From the NCBI GenBank assembly GCA_035502185.1, contig DATJUT010000018.1, positions 1 to 58,584 of the forward strand: a DNA stretch of 58,584 nucleotides, read 5' to 3'. Below the pieces are notes generated by a model. It had not been told where the DNA came from. It was given only the letters and a program-made list of their open reading frames with translations, and did not search any database. Source of the DNA: Gemmatimonadales bacterium. GTDB lineage: Bacteria > Gemmatimonadota > Gemmatimonadetes > Gemmatimonadales > JACORV01. Shown in pieces: positions 43,415 through 51,273 of this stretch (its first letter is position 1; every line of letters starts with the position of its first letter). The translations under genes were made by a program, and so were the position numbers.

Positions 43415-44143
43415 ATGGAGATTCCGCCGGCACGTGAGGAGTGGGTTCGCGCGCAGCGCATGGACGCCGCGTCGCGGACCGCGCGCGTGCTCGCGCACGA
43501 GATCGCCAACTACCTCGGATCCACGAGATCCATGCTGTATCTCCTGGCCGAGGAGATCGGCCCCGATCCGCGCAGCCGGGCGGACCTCGACAGCGTGGTG
43601 CGCACGGTGGACAGCGCCACCAGGCTGGTGGCGGCGCTGCGCGGATTCGCCCACGCGCCCACGCTGGGCAACGGATCGGCGGACCTGAACGACGTCGTCG
43701 CCGAGGTCGAGGCCGAGCTGCAGGGCCTGATGCCGGCGGGCAAGACGCTCACGGTCGAGCGGGCGCCCGGCCCGCTGATCGTGAAGGCCGACGCGCCCAG
43801 GCTGCGGCAGCTGGTGCTGGACCTCGTGGCGGGCGCCAACCACGCGCTGCCGGTCGGCGGCCTCGTCGAGGTCGAGACGGGGCTCGTGCCGGACCCGGGC
43901 GGCGGCTCCGCGTCGCTCGTGGTGCGCGACGACGCGCCCGGCCTCGAGCCCGACGCGGCTGCCCGCATCTTCGAGCCGTACGTCTTCGATCCCGCCTACG
44001 ACACCGGCCTCAGGCTCCCCACCATCTACGCCACCGTGGCACGGAGCGGCGGGACCATCAGCGGCGATTCGGCGCCGGGCACGGGGACGACGATCCGCGT
44101 CACGCTCCCGCTCGCCGCGGCCGCCCGGGCGGGGCGCTCGTGA
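43415..44143 (+). CDS. Short histidine kinase without sensor domain
   Basis: 242 aa. His28 in VLAHEIANYLGSTRSML is the probable phosphoacceptor, in a HisKA-like two-helix domain. The ATP-binding part is compact: GANHALPVGGLVEVETG (N-box like), VRDDAPGLEPDAAARIFEPYVF (G1/F), GLRLPTIYATVARSGGTISGDS (G2) and GTGTTIRVTLP. No membrane segment or PAS domain; the input must come through a partner. ATG 43415. The LuxR-type regulator gene starts inside its stop (GTGA), so the pair is a tight two-component unit. Confidence 0.85.
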   Translation: MEIPPAREEWVRAQRMDAASRTARVLAHEIANYLGSTRSMLYLLAEEIGPDPRSRADLDSVVRTVDSATRLVAALRGFAHAPTLGNGSADLNDVVAEVEAELQGLMPAGKTLTVERAPGPLIVKADAPRLRQLVLDLVAGANHALPVGGLVEVETGLVPDPGGGSASLVVRDDAPGLEPDAAARIFEPYVFDPAYDTGLRLPTIYATVARSGGTISGDSAPGTGTTIRVTLPLAAAARAGRS

Positions 44144-44769
44144 CCAAGGTCCTCATCGCCGACGACCACCCGGTCGTGCGGGAGGGCGTGCGCCGCATCC
44201 TCCAGGGTGCCAGCGAGGTCGAGGTGGTCGGTGAAGTCGGCCGATCGGACGAGGTGCTGGACGCGGCGCGGCGGCTGAAGCCCGACGTGCTGATCCTCGA
44301 CATCGCCATGCCGGGACCGAGCCACCTGGAGGTGCTGGCCGCGCTCCCCGCGGCGTGCCCGGGCACGCGCACGCTCATCCTCAGCGCCCAGCCCGAGGAG
44401 GAGTACGCGGTCCGCGCGCTCAAGAGCGGCGCCACCGGCTACCTCACCAAGGACTACGCGCCGCCCGACCTCATCGAGGCGGTGCGCCGGATCGCGGCCG
44501 GCGGCCGCTACGTCACCGACGCGCTGGCCGAGCGGCTGGCCATGGGCCTGGGCAGCGACGGCGCGACGGAGCCGCACGAGCGCCTGTCCAACCGCGAGCT
44601 GGAGGTGCTGCGCCTGCTGGCCGCCGGCCTCAGCCTGAAGGAGATCGCGGCCCGTCTCGACATCAGCCCCAAGACCGTGAGCAGCTTCCGCGCGCGCGTG
44701 CTCGAGAAGATGGAGCTGCGCACCAACGCCGACCTGGTGCGCTACACGCTGGAGCATCACCTCATCTAA
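44140..44769 (+). CDS. NarL/LuxR-family response regulator
   Basis: 209 aa. Receiver with ADDH acidic pair, Asp54 (LILDIAMPGP) and LTKDYAPP lysine. The C-terminal LuxR helix-turn-helix is complete (LSNRELEVLRLLAAGLSLKEIAARLDISPKTVSSFRARVLEKM). GTG start overlapping the kinase stop by 4 nt. It should be phosphorylated by that kinase and regulate transcription. A 9-bp hairpin follows the stop by 17 nt. Confidence 0.94.
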   Translation: MTKVLIADDHPVVREGVRRILQGASEVEVVGEVGRSDEVLDAARRLKPDVLILDIAMPGPSHLEVLAALPAACPGTRTLILSAQPEEEYAVRALKSGATGYLTKDYAPPDLIEAVRRIAAGGRYVTDALAERLAMGLGSDGATEPHERLSNRELEVLRLLAAGLSLKEIAARLDISPKTVSSFRARVLEKMELRTNADLVRYTLEHHLI

Positions 44770-44785
44770 GTGACCTGCATCGCCT

Positions 44786-44807
44786 CCCGTAGGCCGCAGC
44801 CTACGGG
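44786..44807 (+). terminator. Hairpin after the two-component operon
   Basis: CCCGTAGGC (44786-44794), loop CGCA, GCCTACGGG (44799-44807): a perfect 9-bp stem. The tail is GTGGCGGG, not U-rich, so it may act with Rho or only as an mRNA end stabiliser. Confidence 0.5.
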
Positions 44808-44884
44808 GTGGCGGGCGAGCCTCACGCGCAACTTCCTGTCAATCCGATGTTTGCGATCGACCTCGGAGCCGATCTTACGCTCCG

Positions 44885-45265
44885 ATGGCAGCGACGTCCC
44901 TTCCTCGACTCGCCGGCGAATCGGCGCCCGGCATCCGCCTCGCGGCGGCGCTTCGCGTCGCGGTGCTGACCGCGGCGCTGGCCGGCGCACCGTGCTTCGC
45001 GCCGGGCGTCGTGGCGCAGCACGCCGCCTCGATCCGGGCCAGTGCCGACGTCACCCGCTCGCTGATCGGCGCGCGCCTGGTGGCCGACGGCCCGGCGGCG
45101 TCCCGCGCCGTGTCCCTTCCCGTCGTCCGGCAGGTTCGGATCGCGGAGCTGGGGACCGTAGGCGTCGAGGCCGGGCCGCGCGAGGAGATCGCGGTGGCGC
45201 GGCGCCTCGAGCGAGTGCAGGGCCGGTCCACGATGCTCGTGCTCGTCGCCTGCGTGGGCAGCTAG
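44885..45265 (+). CDS. Small exported protein of unknown function
   Basis: 126 aa. After a long N-terminal region comes a signal-like stretch (RVAVLTAALAGAPCFAPGVVAQ), then about 80 residues that look like a small beta domain (SIRASADVTRSLIGARLV, VRQVRIAELGTVGVEAGP, ERVQGRSTMLVLVACVGS). Third-position GC is as high as in neighbouring genes and a strong terminator follows, which supports it as real. I do not recognise a family. Confidence 0.6.
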   Translation: MAATSLPRLAGESAPGIRLAAALRVAVLTAALAGAPCFAPGVVAQHAASIRASADVTRSLIGARLVADGPAASRAVSLPVVRQVRIAELGTVGVEAGPREEIAVARRLERVQGRSTMLVLVACVGS

Positions 45266-45292
45266 CCCGTCCGATCGCGCCCCGAAGCTCGA

Positions 45293-45320
45293 AGCCCGCG
45301 GCCGGTGCCGCGGGCTGTTT
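45293..45320 (+). terminator. Intrinsic terminator after the small exported protein
   Basis: Perfect 10-bp stem AGCCCGCGGC (45293-45302) / GCCGCGGGCT (45307-45316), loop CGGT, followed by GTTTCG. Confidence 0.65.
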
Positions 45321-45423
45321 CGTCTGGGGCTCGACCGGCCCGCGGTCGGGGCGCACGCCCGCGATGCGCCAGGCGGCGGCCGCGCGGGCCAGCACCACGG
45401 TCACGGAGCGGCGCGCATGCCGG

Positions 45424-45458
45424 CCCGGGGCGCCCGCCAGCGTGCCGGGCGCCCCGGG
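45424..45458. terminator. 13-bp perfect hairpin between convergent genes
   Basis: CCCGGGGCGCCCG (45424-45436) and CGGGCGCCCCGGG (45446-45458), loop of 9 nt. It stands 14 bp from the stop of the minus-strand lipoprotein gene and is probably its terminator; no U tract. Confidence 0.55.
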
Positions 45459-45472
45459 TCGGGGATGTCACC

Positions 45473-45991
45473 CTACTTCGCCCGGTGCGCTGCCGGCTTC
45501 GCGGGAGCGGCCGCGGCGGGCGCCATCGGGGCGGGTGGAGCATTGGGGCTCCAGCTCTCCGCGACGAGCATCCACTTGCCGTCGGCGCCACGGCGGAAGA
45601 CCTCCAGGTACTTGCCGTCCTCCGACGGGCCGGTCTCCGCCGGCATCTGCTGGTAGTGGTAGCGGCCGGTGGTGTACATGAAGTCGCCCGAACCGTCCGC
45701 CGTCTCCTGCGTGAGCTGGATGGTGACCTTCACGCTCGACATGGCCTGGTAGAACTGGCGGATCGCCTGCATCCCCTTGACCATCGGCATGCTGGGCGGC
45801 TGCACCATCGCGTCGGGAGAGTAGCCCGCCGTCATACCCGCCACGTCGCCGACGGCGACGGCCGCGGAGTACGCGGAGTCCATCGCCTGCGCGGCTGCGT
45901 GGTCGGCGGCGGTGAGGGGGGCCGGCGCGGACTTGCATCCGCCCAGCACCGCGAAGGTGAGCAGGCACGCTCCCGCGGCGACTCGACGCAT
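45473..45991 (-). CDS. DUF4440/SnoaL-like lipoprotein
   Basis: 172 aa from ATG 45991, chosen because GGAG lies 6 nt upstream and it gives a compact lipoprotein signal (LLTFAVLGGC). The body is an NTF2-like DUF4440 domain: AAQAMDSAYSAAVAVGDVAGMTAGYSPDAMVQPP, GMQAIRQFYQAM, DFMYTTGRYHYQ, GKYLEVFRRGADGKWMLVAESW. The last 20 residues are an Ala/Pro-rich tail. These small proteins bind varied ligands or act as isomerases; none can be assigned here. Confidence 0.87.
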   Translation of the reverse strand: MRRVAAGACLLTFAVLGGCKSAPAPLTAADHAAAQAMDSAYSAAVAVGDVAGMTAGYSPDAMVQPPSMPMVKGMQAIRQFYQAMSSVKVTIQLTQETADGSGDFMYTTGRYHYQQMPAETGPSEDGKYLEVFRRGADGKWMLVAESWSPNAPPAPMAPAAAAPAKPAAHRAK

Positions 45992-46267
45992 CTCAGGCTC
46001 CATTGGGTGTGGGGGCGAGTAGTCTGCCTGCGGCAGGCCGGGCGCGCAAGCGAGGCCGCTCACGCGGTCATGTGTCACGTCCTCGGGACGTCGGGCGGCC
46101 ATCCGTCTCACGACGGTGACGGTGTGTCGTTCGTGGGACGACGACGGTCAACGAGCTGCTGGAACCACGCCGGCACGCAAGTGTTGCAGAAGCGAATATC
46201 CGACTAAGTTTCTAGGACTCACTTTCATTGGTTATTGAAGGACACTCCACTCGCGAGGGAGGGTGCC

Positions 46268-47587
46268 ATGCGCCTGAAATCCGTTCACGTGTTCCTCGGG
46301 TTGTCGGCGGCGATCGCGCCGTTCGTGGCCCTGGGCTGCAGCAGCAGCGGCGACTCGACGACGCCCCCGGCGCCGGTGATCGCCCAGACGGCGACGGCGA
46401 GTGGGGACGGCCAGACCGCGCAGGTGGGCACGCTGCTGCCGAACGCGCTGCGCGTGATCGTCACGCTGAGCGGCGTGCCGCAGCAGGGCACGACCGTTTC
46501 GTGGGCGGCGGCGGGGACCGGGGCGAGCGTGAACCCGGCCACGTCGCTGACCGACGCCAGCGGGGTCGCGACCACGAGCTGGACGCTGGGCTCGACGGCC
46601 GGCACGCAGCACGTGACGGCGACGCTGTCCGGCGCGACGGGCTCCCCGGTGACCTTCTCGGCCACGGCCAGCGCGGCACCGGTGCCGGTGATCGCGATGA
46701 CGTTGGCCGCCAACGGCAACGGCCAGACCGGCACCGTGGCCACCGCGCTGGCCAACCCGCTGCGCGTGGTGGTGACGTTGAGCGGCGCCGTGCAGCAGGG
46801 CGTCACGGTCACGTGGGCGGCGGCCGGCACGGGGGCGTCGGTCAATCCGCTCACGTCCCAGACCGACGCGAGCGGCATCGCGACGACGACCTGGACGCTG
46901 GGCCAGACGGCGGGCAGCCAGTCCGCCACGGCCACGCTGGCCGGCGCCACCGGCTCGCCGGTGACGTTCAACGCGACCGCGACGCCGGGGGCCGCGACGC
47001 AGCTCAGCCTGTCGAGCGGCAACAACCAGTCGGCCAACCTGAGCACGCCGTTCGGCGGCCTGCTGGTCGTGAAGGTGGGCGATCAGTTCAACAACGGGGT
47101 CGCCGGTGACACGGTGGCCTGGGCCGTGACGAGCGGCCCTGCGAGCGTCGTGTCGAGCAAGTCGGCGAGCGCTGCCGGGGGCCTCGCGCAGGACTCGCTC
47201 ATCGCCGGCGGCACCGCCGGCGCGGTGACGGTCACGGCCACCGAGCCGGCCCTCAGCGGCTCGCCGGTGACCTTCAGCGAAACGGTCGCCACCCTGCCGA
47301 CGACGGCCTCGGTGGCCGTGGGTCCCGGCGTCGTGTTCACCAGCGTGAGGAACGGCAGCGCGAACCCGGCCGTCGACACCGTCGCCGCCGGCGGAACGGT
47401 GACCTTCACCTGGGGCAGCGGATCGCTCTCCCACGGCGTGGGGTCGACCGGGACGCCGAGCTTCACCGGCCAGACGAGCCCGCAGACCAGCGGTACGTTC
47501 CAGGTCACCTTCAACACGGCCGGCACGTACGCGTACGATTGCATCGTGCACGGCATCGCGATGAACGGGGTGATCGTCGTGAAGTAG
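46268..47587 (+). CDS. Ig-repeat lipoprotein with C-terminal type 1 copper (cupredoxin) domain
   Basis: 439 aa. Lipoprotein signal (FVALGC). Two near-identical Big/invasin-like modules (residues about 40-140 and 140-240; both with SWAAAGTGASVNP or TWAAAGTGASVNP and LTDASG/QTDASG) and a third divergent one (about 245-345, VKVGDQFNNGVAGDTVAWAV). The last 90 residues are plastocyanin-like: GGTVTFTWGSGSLSHGV and FNTAGTYAYDCIVHGIAMNGVIVV. The full ligand set is present: His389, Cys425, His428, Met432. It is thus a surface-tethered blue-copper protein. ATG 46268 has GGGAGGG upstream. The AT-richer leader 46180-46235 may hold its promoter. Confidence 0.88.
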   Translation: MRLKSVHVFLGLSAAIAPFVALGCSSSGDSTTPPAPVIAQTATASGDGQTAQVGTLLPNALRVIVTLSGVPQQGTTVSWAAAGTGASVNPATSLTDASGVATTSWTLGSTAGTQHVTATLSGATGSPVTFSATASAAPVPVIAMTLAANGNGQTGTVATALANPLRVVVTLSGAVQQGVTVTWAAAGTGASVNPLTSQTDASGIATTTWTLGQTAGSQSATATLAGATGSPVTFNATATPGAATQLSLSSGNNQSANLSTPFGGLLVVKVGDQFNNGVAGDTVAWAVTSGPASVVSSKSASAAGGLAQDSLIAGGTAGAVTVTATEPALSGSPVTFSETVATLPTTASVAVGPGVVFTSVRNGSANPAVDTVAAGGTVTFTWGSGSLSHGVGSTGTPSFTGQTSPQTSGTFQVTFNTAGTYAYDCIVHGIAMNGVIVVK

Positions 47588-47610
47588 TCCGGCGCCGACG
47601 CCCGAAGGCT

Positions 47611-47642
47611 CGAGCGGCCCCGGGGGAATCCGGGGCCGCTCG
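47611..47642. terminator. 13-bp perfect bidirectional terminator
   Basis: CGAGCGGCCCCGG (47611-47623) and CCGGGGCCGCTCG (47630-47642), loop GGGAAT, followed by TTCGTACG. It sits between the converging cupredoxin lipoprotein and DMT transporter genes. Confidence 0.65.
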
Positions 47643-47671
47643 TTCGTACGGGGCACCGCGTCCGGGCCGCG

Positions 47672-48595
47672 TCACTCGCTGGCCGGCGCCTGCGCTTCCC
47701 GCCGCACGGCGGCGGCGTGGGAGACCTGGATCCAGAGCACCGCGCCGAGGATCAGCGCCATCGCGGCGAACGTCCGCGGGCCGACGTGCTCCCCCAGCAG
47801 CAGCCACCCGAGCAGGACGGCGATCAGCGGGTTCACGTAGGCGTAGGTGCCGACGATCGTCGCCGGCGCGTGGTGCAGCGCGTAGGCGTAGGCGGTGTAG
47901 CCGACGATCGAGCCGAACACCACCAGGTACGCGAGCGCTCCCAGCCCCCGGGCCGTGAGGTGCACGGCCTGCGCCTCGCCCGTGACGAGCCCCAGCACGA
48001 TGACGACGACGCCGCCGGCGACCATCTCGATCGCGGCGCCGACGTACGGGCCGGCCTCGGGCTGCCGGCGCCGGTAGTAGACCGAGCCGAGCGCCCAGGA
48101 GGCGCTCGCACCGGTGAGCGCGATGGGGCCCCGCAGATCGGCGTGCACGAGGGAGCGCGGGTCGGCCTCGACCAGCAGCGCGGTGCCCACCAGCCCGAGC
48201 AGCAGCCCGGCGACCACGCGCCAGGACAGCCGGCCCGAGCCCCCGGGCAGGAGCGCATCGAACACCGCCATCCACAGGGCGACGGTGACCACGAACAGGC
48301 TGGCCACGCCCGACGGCGTGAACTGCTCGGCCCACACCACGAACGTGTTGCCTCCGGCCAGGAGGAGCAGGCCGACGACGGCGAGAACCCCCCAGTCGCG
48401 GGCGCGGCGCGGGAGCCGCTCCCCGAAGGCGAGCGCTCCGCCGAGGAGGAGCAGCCCGGCCACGAGGAACCGGGTGCCGGCGAACAGGAACGGCGGCAGC
48501 GCGGCGACGCCGATCCGGATCGCGAGGTAGGTCGAGCCCCAGAACACGCAGACCAGCAGGTAGGCCACCAGCGCCTTGCCGCGCAACGCCGCCAT
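47672..48595 (-). CDS. EamA/DMT-family transporter
   Basis: 307 aa, ten membrane helices in two EamA repeats: LVCVFWGSTYLAIRIGVAALPPFLFAGTRFLVAG and ASASWALGSVYYRRRQ...IVGYTAYAYALHHAPATIVGTYAYVNPLIAVLLGWLLLGE. The pattern is closest to the YedA-type exporters of small metabolites. ATG 48595 has GGAG upstream; the earlier ATG at 48622 would add nine polar residues. Substrate unknown. Confidence 0.92.
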   Translation of the reverse strand: MAALRGKALVAYLLVCVFWGSTYLAIRIGVAALPPFLFAGTRFLVAGLLLLGGALAFGERLPRRARDWGVLAVVGLLLLAGGNTFVVWAEQFTPSGVASLFVVTVALWMAVFDALLPGGSGRLSWRVVAGLLLGLVGTALLVEADPRSLVHADLRGPIALTGASASWALGSVYYRRRQPEAGPYVGAAIEMVAGGVVVIVLGLVTGEAQAVHLTARGLGALAYLVVFGSIVGYTAYAYALHHAPATIVGTYAYVNPLIAVLLGWLLLGEHVGPRTFAAMALILGAVLWIQVSHAAAVRREAQAPASE

Positions 48596-48677
48596 TCGGT
48601 CGCTCTCCGCTCTCGGGTGCATCGGTGTGACACCGCGCCGGGTTCCGGCGTGAGACGCCCGCGGGCGGGCGGCCGCG

Positions 48678-49277
48678 CTAGTGCAGGAGGGCGATGCGGT
48701 ACGGCATCTGGATGGCGATGCCCTGGCGGCCCCGCAGCTCCGCGATGCGGCCGAGCGTGGGCTCGCCCCGCGCGCCCACCGCCGCCAGCAGCTCGTCGTA
48801 GTCGTGGAACTGTTCGGCGCCCATCAGCGTCTCGTCGCGTGCGACGGCGAGCCGGCCGACCGCCTGCCAGGCCCGCTCGACCCCGGCTTCCTCTCCGCGG
48901 TACCAGGACCAGCGGGACCCGGGCGCGTGGTCCACCACCAGCGTCTCGGGCGCCAGCGTCCGCGCGTGCTGCAGCGCCGCGCCGGGCTCGGCCGTCTCGT
49001 GCAGGCAGAACTCGAAGAAGACCACGTCCGCCCGGGCGCGGACCGACGCAAGCTCGCCCTTGAAGACGATGAAGCGGCTGACGAGGCCCTGCTCGCGCAG
49101 CGCGACGCCCAGCCGCCGCACCGCCTCGGCATCCGAGTCCACGGCGAGGACGCTCCGGGCGTCGCGCGCGTAGCCGGCGAGCCGGCCGCCGCCGGCGCCG
49201 ACGTGGATGACCGACTTGTCCCGGAAGTCGTAGCGGGAGGCGATGTTCTCCATCAGGGCGCGGACGTCGGTCGCCAT
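48678..49277 (-). CDS. Class I SAM-dependent methyltransferase-like protein
   Basis: 199 aa. Motif I VIHVGAGGGRLAGYA, the acidic loop SVLAVDSDAEAVRRLG, and the strand-4 region DVVFFEFCLHETAEPGAALQHAR all fit a Rossmann methyltransferase. The later part (VVDHAPGSRWSWYRGEEAGVERAW) is as in ubiquinone/arsenite-type methyltransferase relatives. ATG 49277 has GGGAGGG at a proper distance. Substrate not evident. Confidence 0.83.
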   Translation of the reverse strand: MATDVRALMENIASRYDFRDKSVIHVGAGGGRLAGYARDARSVLAVDSDAEAVRRLGVALREQGLVSRFIVFKGELASVRARADVVFFEFCLHETAEPGAALQHARTLAPETLVVDHAPGSRWSWYRGEEAGVERAWQAVGRLAVARDETLMGAEQFHDYDELLAAVGARGEPTLGRIAELRGRQGIAIQMPYRIALLH

Positions 49278-49432
49278 GGTCGCCCTCCCGACCCGTCGCG
49301 AGTGCCCCACGCCGTGCCCCCACCCCGTATTCCGCCGCGGCCGGGCGCGCTCACACGTTAATGCCCGCGCGCCCGGGCGCAACGAGGGGGCGGCCGCCGC
49401 CGGCCGCCGCCCCCCCTCGATCCCGCGGCCCG

Positions 49433-50110
49433 TCAGTTGGCGACGAGCTCGGGCCGGACGGTGAGGATCAGCGCGGAATTCGGCTCCGCCCCCCCCACGT
49501 TGCCGAGCACCGCCGTCTTGCCGACCGGGATGCCGACGTGCGTCTCGAAGGAGCCGCCTTGGCGATACATGGTCAGCCTGACGCTCAGGCCGACCACGGT
49601 GCTGTCGCCGGTGCCGGCGACCCGGTCGAGGAGCGTCTCGAGATGGTAGGGGCCGCCGCTGCCGGCCAGCGTCTGCTCGCTGCGCGAGTTGCTGGCCGCG
49701 GTCACGACGCCTTCGGCCACCAGCGCGTAGCCCTTGAAGCGGAACAGCGAGCGGAGTGCGGCCTCGACGTCGCGGATGCTGGAGTCGGCCCGCGCCGCGC
49801 CGTCGGCCCGGATGACCTTGAAGGTCAGCCGCACGCTCGGCTGCGGCCGATCGAACTGCGCCAGCACGCGGCCGATGCGATCGAGATTGTCCGGTGTCTC
49901 GCGCACCGTCAGCGTGCTCTGGCTGATGCTGATGGCCCCCTGGGCGCCGGGGCGGTCCTGGTACACGTAGGGCTGGACGATCTTCTGCACCTCGTCGCTC
50001 GACAGGTAGTGCAGGGCGAAGGTGCGGGTCTCGAGCCGCGTGGGCGACCGGCCGCACGCCGAGAGGAGCGGAAGCAGAACCAGGAGCGCGAACGAAGCAC
50101 GCGCCTTCAT
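49433..50110 (-). CDS. Secretin-N-domain-like lipoprotein, third gene of a sigma operon
   Basis: 225 aa. Lipoprotein signal (LLVLLPLLSAC). Residues about 28-100 resemble a secretin N1-type domain: TFALHYLSSDEVQKIVQPYVY, ISISQSTLTVRETPDNLDRIGRVLAQFD. The rest (VRLTFKVIRADG, RSLFRFKGYALVAEGVV, VGLSVRLTMYRQGG, NSALILTVRPELVAN) looks like the beta region preceding a secretin gate, but no full secretin barrel follows. ATG 50110 overlaps the anti-sigma stop (ATGA). Made with the ECF sigma/anti-sigma pair; the role may be in envelope sensing or assembly. Confidence 0.75.
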   Translation of the reverse strand: MKARASFALLVLLPLLSACGRSPTRLETRTFALHYLSSDEVQKIVQPYVYQDRPGAQGAISISQSTLTVRETPDNLDRIGRVLAQFDRPQPSVRLTFKVIRADGAARADSSIRDVEAALRSLFRFKGYALVAEGVVTAASNSRSEQTLAGSGGPYHLETLLDRVAGTGDSTVVGLSVRLTMYRQGGSFETHVGIPVGKTAVLGNVGGAEPNSALILTVRPELVAN

Positions 50111-50568
50111 GACGACCTCCGTGAGGTGAGATACCAGACGACCACGATGTTGGAATCGGCGGGCTGGAGCACGACGAGGCTCTGCGCGGGCGACGCGGTC
50201 ACCGAGAAACCGACCGGCGCCGCGGGTCCGACGGCCGGCAGCGAAGGTCTCGACACCTGCCGGGCCGGCAGCAGGAGGATGCCGGCCGCCGCCGCCGCCG
50301 CGGCCAGCGTCCCGAACCCGATCCGTCGCACCGTGGCGCGGCGCCGGGCGGCGGCCACGGCCCGGGCGACGGCGGCGGACTCCTCCAGCGTCGGCCGCAC
50401 GGCCGCCAGGCGCCGCGCCAGCGCGCCTTCCACGCCGACGATCCGGGCCGCGGCCCTCCGGCACGCGGTGCAGGTCTCGAGGTGGGCCGCCAGCTCGGAG
50501 CCGGCGCCCGGCGCCAGGTCGGCCAGGTCCGCCTCGAGCAGCAGGTCTCGCGCTTCCCGACAATTCAT
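50107..50568 (-). CDS. Membrane anti-sigma factor with zinc-finger (zf-HC2) domain
   Basis: 153 aa. N-terminal anti-sigma zinc site H-X3-C-X2-C (AAHLETCTACRRAA, with MNCREARDLLLEADL upstream), a single membrane segment at about 82-98 (IGFGTLAAAAAAAGILLLP) and a 50-residue periplasmic tail (FSVTASPAQSLVVLQPADSNIVVVWYL). It should hold the sigma factor encoded just upstream until a signal arrives. Overlaps both neighbours by 4 nt. ATG 50568 with GAGGAGGGACG. Confidence 0.9.
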   Translation of the reverse strand: MNCREARDLLLEADLADLAPGAGSELAAHLETCTACRRAAARIVGVEGALARRLAAVRPTLEESAAVARAVAAARRRATVRRIGFGTLAAAAAAAGILLLPARQVSRPSLPAVGPAAPVGFSVTASPAQSLVVLQPADSNIVVVWYLTSRRSS

Positions 50569-51161
50569 CGTCCCTCCTCGGCGGCCAGCTCCGGCCAGCG
50601 TTCCAGAATGCCGGCCCGCACGGCCCGGCGGGCGTGGAACAGGTGCACTCTCGCGGTGACGGGGCTCGTCCCCAGCCGCTCGGCGATCTCCGCCACGGTG
50701 CAGCCCTCGAGATCCGCGAGGTGGAACACCTCCCGCTGGCGGCGGGGCAGGCTCCGCATCAGCCCCTCGGCGAAGGCGGCGACTCGCGCGGCGTGGACCC
50801 GATCCGCCGGGTCGTCGGTGGTCACGGGCTCCGCCTCCGCCTCCCTGGTCGCGGCCTCGGCCAGCCGGCGCCGGCTCCCGAGCCGGCGGCGCAGGTTCGA
50901 CGCCTCGTTGCGGGTCACCTGGAAGAGCCAGGTGGTGAAGCGCGAGCGCCCGGCGAACCGGTGCAGGGAGCCGTGCAGCCGGATCAGGACCTCCTGCGTG
51001 ACGTCCTCGGCGTCCGCGGCCTCGCCCGTCTGGACGAGGGCCCACTGGAACACCGTTCCGCGGCATCGCCCGAGCAGCTGCTCGAGAGCGCCCGCGTCGC
51101 CTCGCCGCGCCCTCGGGACCAGGTCGGCGGCCGCTGCTTCCAGGCTGCTGGCTTCGCTCAC
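50565..51161 (-). CDS. ECF RNA polymerase sigma factor
   Basis: 198 aa. Sigma region 2 (RGTVFQWALVQTGEAADAEDVTQEVLIRLHGSLHRFAGRSRFTTWLFQVTRNEASNLRRR) and region 4 (LPRRQREVFHLADLEGCTVAEIAERLGTSPVTARVHLFHARRAVR) are complete, with a short linker. GTG start. First gene of a three-gene unit with its anti-sigma and a secretin-like lipoprotein. It is divergent from the propeller gene; the 112-bp spacer holds ACCGC-GTTTA-GCGGT (51207-51221). Confidence 0.94.
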   Translation of the reverse strand: MSEASSLEAAAADLVPRARRGDAGALEQLLGRCRGTVFQWALVQTGEAADAEDVTQEVLIRLHGSLHRFAGRSRFTTWLFQVTRNEASNLRRRLGSRRRLAEAATREAEAEPVTTDDPADRVHAARVAAFAEGLMRSLPRRQREVFHLADLEGCTVAEIAERLGTSPVTARVHLFHARRAVRAGILERWPELAAEEGR

Positions 51162-51206
51162 CGCCGCTCCGGTGCTCCCACTGCAGGTGAGACGTTGCGG
51201 ATCGAA

Positions 51207-51221
51207 ACCGCGTTTAGCGGT
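51207..51221. promoter_or_regulatory. Inverted repeat in the divergent sigma/propeller promoter region
   Basis: ACCGC (51207-51211), spacer GTTTA, GCGGT (51217-51221), between the ECF sigma start (51161, minus) and the propeller gene start (51274, plus). TATTGT at 51238-51243 is a possible -10 for the plus gene. An operator role is inference. Confidence 0.35.
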
Positions 51222-51273
51222 GTAGGGCCGTTCGGCCTATTGTTCAATGCCCATCCCAAGGAGCCCGGTCAAC

